Source: Zoroaster sp. YZ-2022 (Eukaryota; Echinodermata; Asteroidea; Forcipulatida; Zoroasteridae). From it: a stretch of DNA of 64,000 nucleotides. A program made the translations under genes and the position numbers. Shown one piece after another: positions 62,601-64,000 of this stretch. Position 1 is the first letter of the stretch. Each line of letters begins with the position of its first letter. A model generated the notes under the pieces. That model saw only the letters and a list, made by a program, of their open reading frames with translations, was not told the origin of the DNA and did no database searches. The DNA is taken from contig CM055816.1 in assembly GCA_029582265.1 (NCBI GenBank), positions 85,897,314 to 85,961,313 on the forward strand, given 5' to 3'.

Positions 62601-63283
62601 ATTGGTTATTTTATACATTTGGCATTATTTTTTTACAAAATTGTTTACGGTTCCCCGGGTATCCAAAGATTTCCAAATTTGGGTATCTGGTTCCTGAAAT
62701 AACCGAAAATGCACAACCTTAGGTGCAGTTTTCAGTGAATTTTTGATACCAAAGAATAATTGCTTTTAATACTTCCTTTGCACTTATACAGTGGAGTGCC
62801 ATGGTCAAGCGGTTTAGTGCATCAGATTTGTGTTCTGATGGCTGAGTCGTCAGAATGTGGGTTCGAATCCCAACCGCGACCGTGGTGCTTGTGTCCTTGA
62901 GCAAGACTCTTTACCATAATTGATTCTCTCCACCCAGGACTAAATGGGTACCTGTGAGGGCAGAGTTGGTTGTTGTGTTTGATTAGCCCATATGCGCCGA
63001 AATGGCAGCAATTGAGCTGTATACTCCCCAGGGAGCTGAGATGGTTTCAGGAATGATTTATGCGCCTGATGAGCAGGGGTAATAATATAATGCGTCTTGA
63101 GCTTCTTCCTGTTCAATTCGAGTGACTTCTCTTTCCTATCCCAGAATGACATATACTGGGATGACTGGTCCCAAGAGGCAATCCTGAAAGCCAACAAGTA
63201 CTCTGGGCAGCAGAGGGAAATTGTCATGGGTAACCTCAGTGGCATCATGGACCTTAAGGTGTTCCATAATGCCTCTCAGCAAG
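29368..63283 (+). CDS. SORL1: Sortilin-related receptor SorLA, 3' partial, 18 exons
   Basis: Joining 29368-29643, 37105-37335, 39562-39723, 40207-40274, 41866-42061, 45349-45462, 46033-46202, 47537-47729, 49452-49640, 50703-50791, 51745-51920, 53203-53392, 56417-56542, 57166-57248, 58205-58380, 59453-59670, 61360-61612 and 63145-63283 gives one frame of about 1016 residues. It has a signal peptide (1-24), a propeptide ending at RxxR (residues 70-73), and a VPS10 propeller with Asp boxes ([44 protein letters not shown]). A cysteine-rich 10CC part follows, then YWTD repeats (LYWADI, IYWVDS, MYWTDWG, LYWTDAY, IYWDDWS). VPS10 followed by LDLR class B is diagnostic of SorLA, an endosomal/Golgi sorting receptor for APP and lipoprotein-related ligands. 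EGF, LDLR-A, fibronectin and membrane parts must lie beyond the window. Confidence 0.95.
29644..30456. other. SORL1 intron 1, first part
   Basis: AT-rich, with several aggcctaa motifs between 30070 and 30200. No element with defined ends. Confidence 0.45.
30878..31465 (-). mobile_element. Element H (cggatacccg), reverse copy
   Basis: Ends ggtacccggatacctggcac and agccctac and begins with aaggtgtgcattttcag. It is the reverse of 62333-62728. A further end fragment is at 30457-30547 and a related stretch at 34215-34480. Confidence 0.65.
31496..31903 (+). mobile_element. TTAA-flanked MITE, CCCCTTGCGTACGG family, copy 1
   Basis: TTAACCCCTTGCGTATGG at the left and CCGTACGCAAGGGGTTAA at the right, about 19-bp TIRs with TTAA. 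The body has ccagctgcatttgctgagaa and gtccacggccgggtttgac. Copies at 48986-49407 and 57284-57719. Confidence 0.9.
31904..32939. other. SORL1 intron 1, AT-rich part
   Basis: Poly-T and ataaat runs (32818-32855). No gene or bounded element recognised. Confidence 0.45.
32985..33125. repeat. Short repeat of tttgactggtccgtcag
   Basis: Three to four imperfect copies of gactggtc(c/t)g(t/c)cag spaced about 18 bp. Confidence 0.6.
33528..33549. repeat. (ATT)n microsatellite after SINE-like tail
   Basis: attattattattattatt preceded by ggcgcattataaatgc, a tail similar to those of the SINEs in this window. Confidence 0.7.
33630..33805 (+). repeat. Two tandem copies of an about 92-bp unit
   Basis: attggtcgaa ... 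catacaaccaatagaaatat and tcgttacgcg occur at 33645-33703 and 33739-33799. Each unit has an inverted ctattggt/accaatag pair. Confidence 0.8.
34215..35187. other. SORL1 intron 1, mixed repeat DNA
   Basis: 34215-34480 resembles element H (gggtaaccggaaaccagata, ggaaaaaacaaccggatatt). The rest is AT-rich with no recognised feature. Confidence 0.45.
35188..35628. mobile_element. TTAA-flanked MITE, CCCTAACC family (atccgccaaaatcc)
   Basis: TTAACCCTAACCCC at 35188 and GGTTAGGGTTAA ending 35628. The interior repeats ctgaatcc(g/a)ccaaaatcc in both orientations, including a local hairpin at 35318-35372. Confidence 0.87.
35678..36958. mobile_element. Palindromic TTAA-flanked composite with 44-bp array (copies C and D)
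   Basis: Two copies of the 9815-10484 element lie head to head. The reverse arm is 35682-35990 and the forward arm 36000-36954, meeting at gtaactttagctctttgcta. The outer ends are TTAACCCTAACTCTCTAGG and its inverse GGGAGTTAGGGTTAA. Only the forward arm has expanded the 44-bp array (about 16 units). Confidence 0.88.
36965..37065. repeat. Repeat D copy close to SORL1 exon 2
   Basis: gtttctggtctctgcatgca, tcacctcagacacg and gctatgaaacgatgtcaca. It ends about 40 bp before exon 2. Confidence 0.6.
37105..37335 (+). CDS. SORL1: SORL1 exon 2: first propeller strands
   Basis: The acceptor is tccaatag and the donor is gtaagc. It encodes [20 protein letters not shown] and the Asp box [13 protein letters not shown], ending [10 protein letters not shown]. 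It lines up with human SORL1 SLNDSHN/VVHWAGE and FYHSPADNKR. It lies 7.5 kb from exon 1. Confidence 0.95.
37499..38841. mobile_element. Element G with a 0.93-kb nested insertion
   Basis: 37499-37883 and 38811-38841 together match the uninterrupted element 48438-48893 (atagctgccaac ... aaatgttggcagctat). The two parts are separated by 37884-38810. Confidence 0.85.
37884..38810. mobile_element. Nested insertion in element G
   Basis: Begins CAGGGAACGATTTTG and ends ATAATTCACTG (weak CAG-GAA inverted ends), with taatt on both sides. The interior has gtatagca/tgcatagca and cgcagattg motifs. The copy at 48438-48893 supplies the empty site. Confidence 0.7.
38842..39561. other. SORL1 intron 2, last part
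   Basis: Repeated gatgatgtcatcac phrases (39084, 39216) and tgacctt motifs, possibly old repeats. No bounded element seen. Confidence 0.4.
39562..39723 (+). CDS. SORL1: SORL1 exon 3
   Basis: The acceptor is tcttctcag and the donor is gtagga. It encodes [20 protein letters not shown] and ends [11 protein letters not shown], with the Asp box TTNGGRSF. Phase 0 on both sides. Confidence 0.9.
39756..40110. repeat. End of long-TIR element and repeat J
   Basis: gggcaatttcatggcaactc and ttgggcccactctta are one end of the 2614-3569 family. Then acatggaggctactacaat and two copies of ccacttaatttccaatgtgt. Repeat J recurs at 59830-60070. Confidence 0.65.
40207..40274 (+). CDS. SORL1: SORL1 exon 4
   Basis: A short 68-bp exon with acceptor aatttcag and donor gtaagt. 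It encodes [18 protein letters not shown] and KSFW (human [21 protein letters not shown]) and ends phase 2. Confidence 0.94.
40283..41545. repeat. Repeat E, interrupted copy
   Basis: 40283-40362 and 41356-41545 match 42606-42900 (gaaagaagagaagtagccac, then aaggaaagaatgaagtagcc). The middle is an inserted element. Confidence 0.82.
40363..41355. mobile_element. hAT-like insertion (CAGGCATGAGAAT termini)
   Basis: caggcatgagaat at 40363 and attctcatgcctg ending 41355 are 13-bp perfect TIRs, flanked by cactaa on both sides. The uninterrupted repeat E copies read gtagccaccaaggaaag at the site. No transposase frame was recognised in its 993 bp. Confidence 0.83.
41671..41832 (+). mobile_element. SINE family S, 5' half
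   Basis: gagtgccatggctgagcggt, B box gggttcgaatcctgg and gtgcttgtgtccttctgcaa, truncated after ccacccaggagtgaacag, about 30 bp before SORL1 exon 5. Confidence 0.83.
41866..42061 (+). CDS. SORL1: SORL1 exon 5
   Basis: The acceptor is tatttacag and the donor is gtgagt. It encodes [20 protein letters not shown] and ends [19 protein letters not shown], matching human DPYDKPNTIYIER and DKYMFATK. Confidence 0.94.
42215..42591 (+). mobile_element. TTAA-flanked MITE, CCCTCCTACTGA family, copy 1
   Basis: TTAACCCTCCTACT at the left and AGTAGGAGGGTTAA at the right. The body is full of accattcaaa motifs and a caaggttttgtattagctg pair. The matching site in 62333-62728 reads cctttaagccacac, one TTAA and no element. 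Confidence 0.93.
42606..42900. repeat. Repeat E, continuous copy
   Basis: From gcctgtgatttctcaggatt to ctcacacccctgaa, carrying gaagtagccaccaaggaaag. Reference copy for 19046-19322 and 40283-41545. Confidence 0.8.
43039..43644. mobile_element. TTAA-flanked element, CCCTCTCAGTACC family
   Basis: TTAACCCTCTCAGTACC on the left and GGTAAGGAAAGGGTTAA on the right, with two copies of actaaagtcgcctatggtaa near the right end. The uninterrupted element H copy at 62590-62620 lacks it. TIRs are weak. Confidence 0.72.
43766..44167. other. SORL1 intron 5, no bounded element
   Basis: Contains a perfect 11-bp hairpin atttctctacc/ggtagagaaat around 43917-43942. Otherwise nothing recognised. Confidence 0.45.
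44168..45145. repeat. 16-bp minisatellite (ttggctgtaggctacc)
   Basis: About 60 units over 978 bp with scattered single-base variants (ttgactg, catggctg, gtcacc) and a few 1-bp insertions. It sits in intron 5, ending about 200 bp before exon 6. Confidence 0.97.
45349..45462 (+). CDS. SORL1: SORL1 exon 6
   Basis: The acceptor is ccttgtacag and the donor is gtgagt. It encodes 38 residues including [20 protein letters not shown], aligned with human VQLWVSFGRKPMRAAQFP-type sequence. Phase 0 at both ends. Confidence 0.88.
45539..45847 (+). mobile_element. TTAA-type MITE, CCCTCCTA(CTATAG) family, copy 3
   Basis: TTAACCCTCCTAGCTG at the left, TTAA at 45844-45847. Body matches 5903-6224 (cacacaggggcatttttgac, agatataccttgg). 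Confidence 0.78.
46033..46202 (+). CDS. SORL1: SORL1 exon 7 (parent of the tandem copies)
   Basis: The acceptor is ctttttttgcag and the donor is gtacaa. It encodes [40 protein letters not shown] and [16 protein letters not shown], close to human YYIADASEDQVFVCV and LYISEAEGLKFSLSLENVL. It starts phase 0 and ends phase 2. It is the only copy preceded by a normal pyrimidine tract. Confidence 0.95.
46250..47239 (+). repeat. Five tandem copies of SORL1 exon 7
   Basis: Exon-like blocks lie at 46250-46411, 46455-46616, 46662-46823, 46871-47032 and 47080-47239, with spacing of 205-209 bp. Each is preceded by ttattgatcag and followed by the parental donor gtacaa. Blocks 1-4 are 162 bp (54 codons) and fit phase 2 to phase 2. 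The fifth has lost 2 bp (gacacatgg to gacatgg), giving 160 bp. Coding identity is near complete. Gaps between donor and next AG are only about 40-50 bp, and the pyrimidine tracts are poor. Confidence 0.93.
47260..47400 (-). mobile_element. Family T SINE-like fragment
   Basis: Anti-B box gggaatcgaacccatgacc, then ttaacctctcgaccaccgag and agaatcctatatagcaacgg, the inverse of 23390-23510. It lies just after the fifth exon 7 copy. Confidence 0.78.
47537..47729 (+). CDS. SORL1: SORL1 exon 8
   Basis: The acceptor is actttacag and the donor is gtgagt. It encodes [20 protein letters not shown], then [18 protein letters not shown] with an Asp box, ending phase 0. It aligns with human [21 protein letters not shown]. 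Confidence 0.94.
47838..47950. repeat. Repeat B fragment
   Basis: ttaaaggggcagtattgtcg and gggcattgaatcggagtgct. Confidence 0.6.
48438..48893. mobile_element. Element G, uninterrupted copy
   Basis: catagctgccaactattaca to ttttgaaatgttagcagcta are inverted ends. It contains catggcgcccgccactgtgt and gggtaataaacaggaacc. An end fragment lies at 48083-48120. Confidence 0.82.
48986..49407 (+). mobile_element. TTAA-flanked MITE, CCCCTTGCGTACGG family, copy 2
   Basis: TTAACCCCTTGCGTACGG to CCGTATGCAAAGGGTTAA, 422 bp, same body as 31496-31903. It ends about 45 bp before SORL1 exon 9. Confidence 0.92.
49452..49640 (+). CDS. SORL1: SORL1 exon 9
   Basis: The acceptor is caccacag behind a long C tract and the donor is gttagt. 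It encodes [12 protein letters not shown], then [20 protein letters not shown] and the Asp box [10 protein letters not shown]. Human counterpart: MPILSKESAPGLIIATGS. Confidence 0.93.
49774..50127 (+). mobile_element. MITE, CACTATGAA termini, copy 4
   Basis: caatatgaacaacttcacct at the left and aagttattcatagtg at the right, with taa on both sides (49771-49773, 50128-50130). Confidence 0.77.
50140..50425 (+). pseudogene. 3' end of a LINE retrotransposon ORF
   Basis: One frame reads [20 protein letters not shown] and [17 protein letters not shown]. After an in-frame stop and a small repeat it resumes as [16 protein letters not shown]. This is the conserved C-terminal tail of LINE polyproteins ([11 protein letters not shown] ... 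LTWGEA ... AQDRVRWR). Only the last 80-90 codons remain and they are broken. Confidence 0.83.
50242..50335. repeat. 11-bp minisatellite (acatgggactg) within the LINE tail
   Basis: About eight units of acatggga(c/-)(t/a)g, evidently expanded from the codons for LTWD in the LINE remnant. Confidence 0.85.
50487..50690 (+). mobile_element. Element with hammerhead-like core, full copy
   Basis: Inverted ends aagactaattgtagtgacac and tggcattgcaattagtctta flank ggacgatcagagcatactga, gcgaaacgttg and agttcttttcagaacta. Confidence 0.75.
50703..50791 (+). CDS. SORL1: SORL1 exon 10
   Basis: The acceptor is gttccag and the donor is gtaagt. It encodes [20 protein letters not shown] and [10 protein letters not shown] (human WGDHGGIITAIAQ), ending phase 2. 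Confidence 0.93.
50800..51180. other. SORL1 intron 10, no bounded element
   Basis: Several tttgcat(a/t)(a/t) and gtcaagataacc phrases that recur at 51600-51690, suggesting an old local duplication. Confidence 0.4.
51261..51529 (+). mobile_element. TTAA-flanked MITE, CCCTAACC family, type copy
   Basis: TTAACCCTAACCCCCTAGG to GGTTAGGGTTAA, 269 bp. Its first 40 bp (ccctaggtattctggctagg) are partly repeated twice just upstream at 51185-51260. Confidence 0.9.
51745..51920 (+). CDS. SORL1: SORL1 exon 11: last propeller blade
   Basis: The acceptor is gttaattcag and the donor is gtaagg. It encodes [20 protein letters not shown], then [17 protein letters not shown] and [14 protein letters not shown], aligning with human YSTNEGETW and LLTEPGEKSTVFTIFGS. 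It ends phase 1. Confidence 0.95.
51944..52345. repeat. Minisatellite (ggtccccatggactattaaaact)
   Basis: Mixed 19- and 23-bp units, ggtccccatggactgaaca and ggtccccatggactattaaa, about 18 in all. Confidence 0.93.
52357..52567. repeat. Repeat F, copy 2
   Basis: gtgtgatttgtccggatatt to cctaatcacaccc, matching 14107-14331. Confidence 0.75.
52611..52972 (-). mobile_element. SINE family S, full-length reverse copy
   Basis: Read on the - strand: head gtggccgagcggtctagctt with B box gggttcgaatcacgg, then ccttgagcaagacactt, ctgtatactccccagggagc, the tail gcgccttgagcaccactt and (att)n. About 360 bp. Confidence 0.88.
53203..53392 (+). CDS. SORL1: SORL1 exon 12: cysteine-rich 10CC domain
   Basis: The acceptor is tataatcag and the donor is gtaagg. 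It encodes [36 protein letters not shown] and [12 protein letters not shown]. The cysteine spacing matches the 10CC region that closes the VPS10 domain. Confidence 0.94.
53490..53703. mobile_element. Foldback (taagcattataaaacaaga)
   Basis: Arms taagcattataaaacaagac, tgccagccaag and their inverse ttggctggtagtccgtttta, taatgctta pair over about 80 bp. A related single arm is at 55975-56110. Confidence 0.8.
53841..55137. repeat. Minisatellite with 143- and 107-bp units
   Basis: Three long units starting gggtcagacaaaagggct (53841, 53984, 54128) then eight 107-bp units starting tagtggcagtgcc every 107 bp from 54301. The short units share ccagactacagtagctgt and end ggggttagggttaa. Confidence 0.95.
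55183..55358 (+). repeat. 175-bp direct repeat, copy 1
   Basis: agctaaatgaatagtttggg, ctctgtatagggagggtctc and gagatcaatgcctgtt. Second copy at 55722-55892, the two flanking a SINE. Confidence 0.87.
55362..55718 (-). mobile_element. SINE family S, reverse copy between direct repeats
   Basis: (aat)n tail, then the body (tatacagctcaattgctgcc) and head with gggattcgaacccacattc and accgctcgaccatggcactc. Confidence 0.88.
55722..55892 (+). repeat. 175-bp direct repeat, copy 2
   Basis: agctaaatgaatagtttggg to gagatcaatgcctgtt with a C-rich expansion in the middle. Confidence 0.87.
56111..56416. other. SORL1 intron 12, end
   Basis: No repeat or RNA recognised. It leads to the acceptor of exon 13. 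Confidence 0.45.
56417..56542 (+). CDS. SORL1: SORL1 exon 13: 10CC continuation
   Basis: The acceptor is gaatgtttcag and the donor is gtaagt. It encodes [17 protein letters not shown] and [15 protein letters not shown] (human PVPCPVGSTYRRTRG), ending phase 2. Confidence 0.94.
56563..56985. mobile_element. FB-1 interrupted by the hammerhead-like element
   Basis: The left part ends ggctgtag at 56747 and the foldback resumes ttgtgaacaaaagacagctg at 56912. Uninterrupted copies read through this junction (59241-59262, inverse at 60995-61015). Confidence 0.82.
56748..56911 (-). mobile_element. Element with hammerhead-like core, inserted in FB-1
   Basis: The reverse strand carries ctcctgaggacgatcagagc, atactgatcgaaacgtcgag and ends with gctacaagttttac. 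The flanks share tgtag, a probable 4-5 bp target duplication. Confidence 0.8.
57166..57248 (+). CDS. SORL1: SORL1 exon 14: end of VPS10 unit
   Basis: The acceptor is acccctag and the donor is gtaaat. It encodes [20 protein letters not shown] and KVTCPIK (human [20 protein letters not shown]). It ends phase 1. Confidence 0.93.
57284..57719 (-). mobile_element. TTAA-flanked MITE, CCCCTTGCGTACGG family, copy 3
   Basis: TTAACCCCTTGCGTACGG to CATACGCAAGGGGTTAA, 436 bp, reverse of the other two copies. It starts 35 bp after the donor of SORL1 exon 14. Confidence 0.92.
57960..58200 (+). repeat. Short AT-rich repeats around the exon 15 decoy
   Basis: Phrases aaatcatatatgaaatcaca and tatgatctt(g/a)ttttcag occur in two blocks about 139 bp apart, the second ending at the true acceptor. 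Confidence 0.8.
58066..58104 (+). pseudogene. Decoy copy of the start of SORL1 exon 15
   Basis: A good acceptor (cttgttttcag) is followed by codons for [13 protein letters not shown], matching the start of exon 15, which begins 139 bp downstream. The copy then runs into AT-rich repeats and meets a tga in the exon frame. It sits in a short duplicated unit with aaatcatatatg motifs. Confidence 0.85.
58205..58380 (+). CDS. SORL1: SORL1 exon 15: first YWTD repeat
   Basis: The acceptor is cttattttcag and the donor is gtaagt. It encodes [40 protein letters not shown] and IVEDTIH, ending phase 0. Human: EFILYAVRKSIYRYDL and CLYWSDLALDVIQ. Confidence 0.95.
58381..59067. other. SORL1 intron 15, first part
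   Basis: No gene or bounded repeat recognised. Confidence 0.45.
59068..59406. mobile_element. FB-1, uninterrupted copy
   Basis: aaagtcgtggtacagctaag at the left and cttggctgtaccatgacttt at the right form the arms. It ends about 45 bp before exon 16. Confidence 0.85.
59453..59670 (+). CDS. SORL1: SORL1 exon 16: YWTD propeller
   Basis: The acceptor is gttcttccag and the donor is gtgggt. It encodes [40 protein letters not shown] and [14 protein letters not shown], ending phase 2. Confidence 0.95.
59830..60077. repeat. Repeat J copy
   Basis: cacatggaggccactccgat, ccactaaattttcaatatgt and ctgtcctttccaag correspond to 39823-39990. Confidence 0.55.
60078..60187. repeat. Perfect 53-bp inverted repeat with 4-base loop
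   Basis: The arm 60078-60130 (cttggagtggcctgaatggg ... gtaggagggt) is exactly complementary to 60135-60187, with loop ttca. Imperfect pairing extends outward (ggccactgg / ccagtggc). Confidence 0.95.
60316..60580. mobile_element. TIR MITE (ACTCAAAACAATTTAGGG), copy 2
   Basis: tactcaaaacaatttaggga to ccctaaattgttttgagtag. Nearly identical to 10894-11162. Confidence 0.9.
60797..61175. mobile_element. FB-1, copy nested in the long-TIR element
   Basis: ccaaagtcatggtacagcta at the left, ggcttctcaaaggcttggct at the right, with a small tandem of cttgcccaggc units at 60847-60885. Confidence 0.87.
61360..61612 (+). CDS. SORL1: SORL1 exon 17: YWTD propeller
   Basis: The acceptor is gttttcag and the donor is gtatgt. 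It encodes [40 protein letters not shown] and [12 protein letters not shown] (human WTDWGDLKPGIYRSNMDG, LPHPYAIAVFK). Ends phase 0. Confidence 0.95.
61893..62267 (+). mobile_element. TTAA-flanked MITE, CCCTCCTACTG family, copy 2
   Basis: TTAACCCTCCTACTG to AGTAGGAGGGTTAA, 375 bp, close to 42215-42591. Confidence 0.93.
62333..62728 (+). mobile_element. Element H, uninterrupted copy
   Basis: ttaaggctgtgccgggtatc to cgaaaatgcacaaccttag. It provides the empty sites for the nested insertions in 42130-43765. The start contains the palindrome ggtatccggatacc. Confidence 0.78.
62791..63106 (+). mobile_element. SINE family S, copy 5
   Basis: gtggagtgccatggtcaagc head, B box gggttcgaatcccaa, body and truncated tail atgcgtcttgagc, 38 bp before exon 18. 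Confidence 0.88.
63145..63283 (+). CDS. SORL1: SORL1 exon 18: last exon in the window
   Basis: The acceptor is cctatcccag and the donor is gtagga. It encodes [20 protein letters not shown] and [18 protein letters not shown] (human [21 protein letters not shown]), ending phase 1. Partial copies of it follow immediately downstream. Confidence 0.95.
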
Positions 63284-63340
63284 GTAGGAGCAACCTAGTG
63301 AGGTACAGCTTGGAGGGAGGGGATGAGGACAATGGGTAAA

Positions 63341-64000
63341 CCTGAAAGTTGCCAAGTATTCAGTGGGAGCAGAGGGTAACTTGTGGGAAACCTCAGTGGG
63401 ATCATGGACCTTAAGGTGTTCCATAATGCCTCTGAGTAAGGTAGGAACCTAGTGAGGTACAGCTTGGAGGGAGGGGATGAGGACAATGGGTAAACCTGAA
63501 AGTTGCCAAGTATTCAGGGGGAGCAGAGGGTAACTTCTGGGAAACCTCAGTGGGATCATGGACCTTAAGGTGTTCCATAATGCCTCTGAGTAAGGTAGGA
63601 ACCTAGTGAGGTACAGCTTGGAGGGAGGGGATGAGGACAATGGGTAAACCTGAAAGTTGCCAAGTATTCAAGGGGAGCAGAGGGGTAACTTCTGTGAAAC
63701 CTCAGTGGGATCATGGACCTTAAGGTGTTCCATAATGCCTCTGAGTAAGGTAGGAACCTAGTGAGGTACAGCTTGGAGGGAGGGGATGAGGACAATGGGT
63801 AAACCTGAAAGTTGCCAAGTATTCAGTGGGAGCAGAGGGTAACTTGTGGGAAACCTCAGTGGGATCATGGACCTTAAGGTGTTCCATAATGCCTCTGAGT
63901 AAGGTAGGAACCTAGTGAGGTACAGCTTGGAGGGAGGGGATGAGGACAATGGGTAAACCTGAAAGTTGCCAAGTATTCAGGGGGAGCAGAGGGTAACTTC
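63341..64000 (+). repeat. Tandem copies of SORL1 exon 18 plus its donor
   Basis: Units starting cctgaaag at 63341, 63495, 63649, 63804 and 63958 (last one cut by the window) repeat every 154-155 bp. They derive from the exon at 63183-63283 plus about 57 bp of the following intron. Each keeps the donor gtagga but has no clear acceptor, and the exon frame is broken (for example a taa after gatcatggacct). Confidence 0.93.

Overview
The window is an intron-rich, AT-rich piece of an animal genome. Two protein-coding genes lie head to tail on the + strand, and nearly everything between their exons is short non-autonomous transposons, tRNA-derived SINEs and minisatellites. Intron structure, the two protein families and the SINE types suggest a marine invertebrate deuterostome, most likely an echinoderm. 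This is inference, because no search could be run.

Gene 1 (124-18196, 5' end outside the window) is an ABCG half-transporter of the ABCG1/ABCG4 type. Eleven exons with GT/AG borders and continuous phase give about 627 residues, from just before the Walker A loop to the stop. About 11 kb of repeat-filled intergenic DNA follows (18197-29367). Gene 2 (29368-63283, 3' end outside) is a SORL1/SorLA-type sortilin receptor. Eighteen exons encode a signal peptide, a propeptide, the whole VPS10 propeller with its cysteine-rich tail, and LDLR class B (YWTD) repeats, about 1016 residues in all. Human ABCG4 and SORL1 are both on 11q23-q24, so the tight linkage here may be ancestral. Both families act in sterol or lipoprotein handling.

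Repeats by region: 1-6.6 kb, TIR elements, a 33-bp minisatellite inside a foldback, and a CCAAT-rich array; 6.8-7.8 kb, C-rich minisatellites; 8.1-13.2 kb, foldbacks and TTAA-flanked MITEs; 15.7-17.3 kb, a 27-bp minisatellite inside an 18-bp-TIR element; 18.2-29.3 kb, intergenic repeats including an 81-bp array; 30-37 kb, SORL1 intron 1 with several TTAA elements; 44.2-45.1 kb, a 16-bp array; 46.2-47.2 kb, five copies of an SORL1 exon; 53.8-55.1 kb, a 107-bp array; 63.3-64 kb, copies of the last visible exon.

The most unusual signal is that six of the 29 exons sit next to local duplicates of their own splice junction or body, mostly offset by about 140-210 bp. In SORL1 exon 7 the extra copies are phase-symmetric 54-codon cassettes. 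Secondary signals are at least six families of TTAA-flanked MITEs, two of them validated by uninterrupted paralogous sites, several MITEs carrying minisatellites, a perfect 53-bp hairpin, and a dispersed element with a hammerhead-like core.
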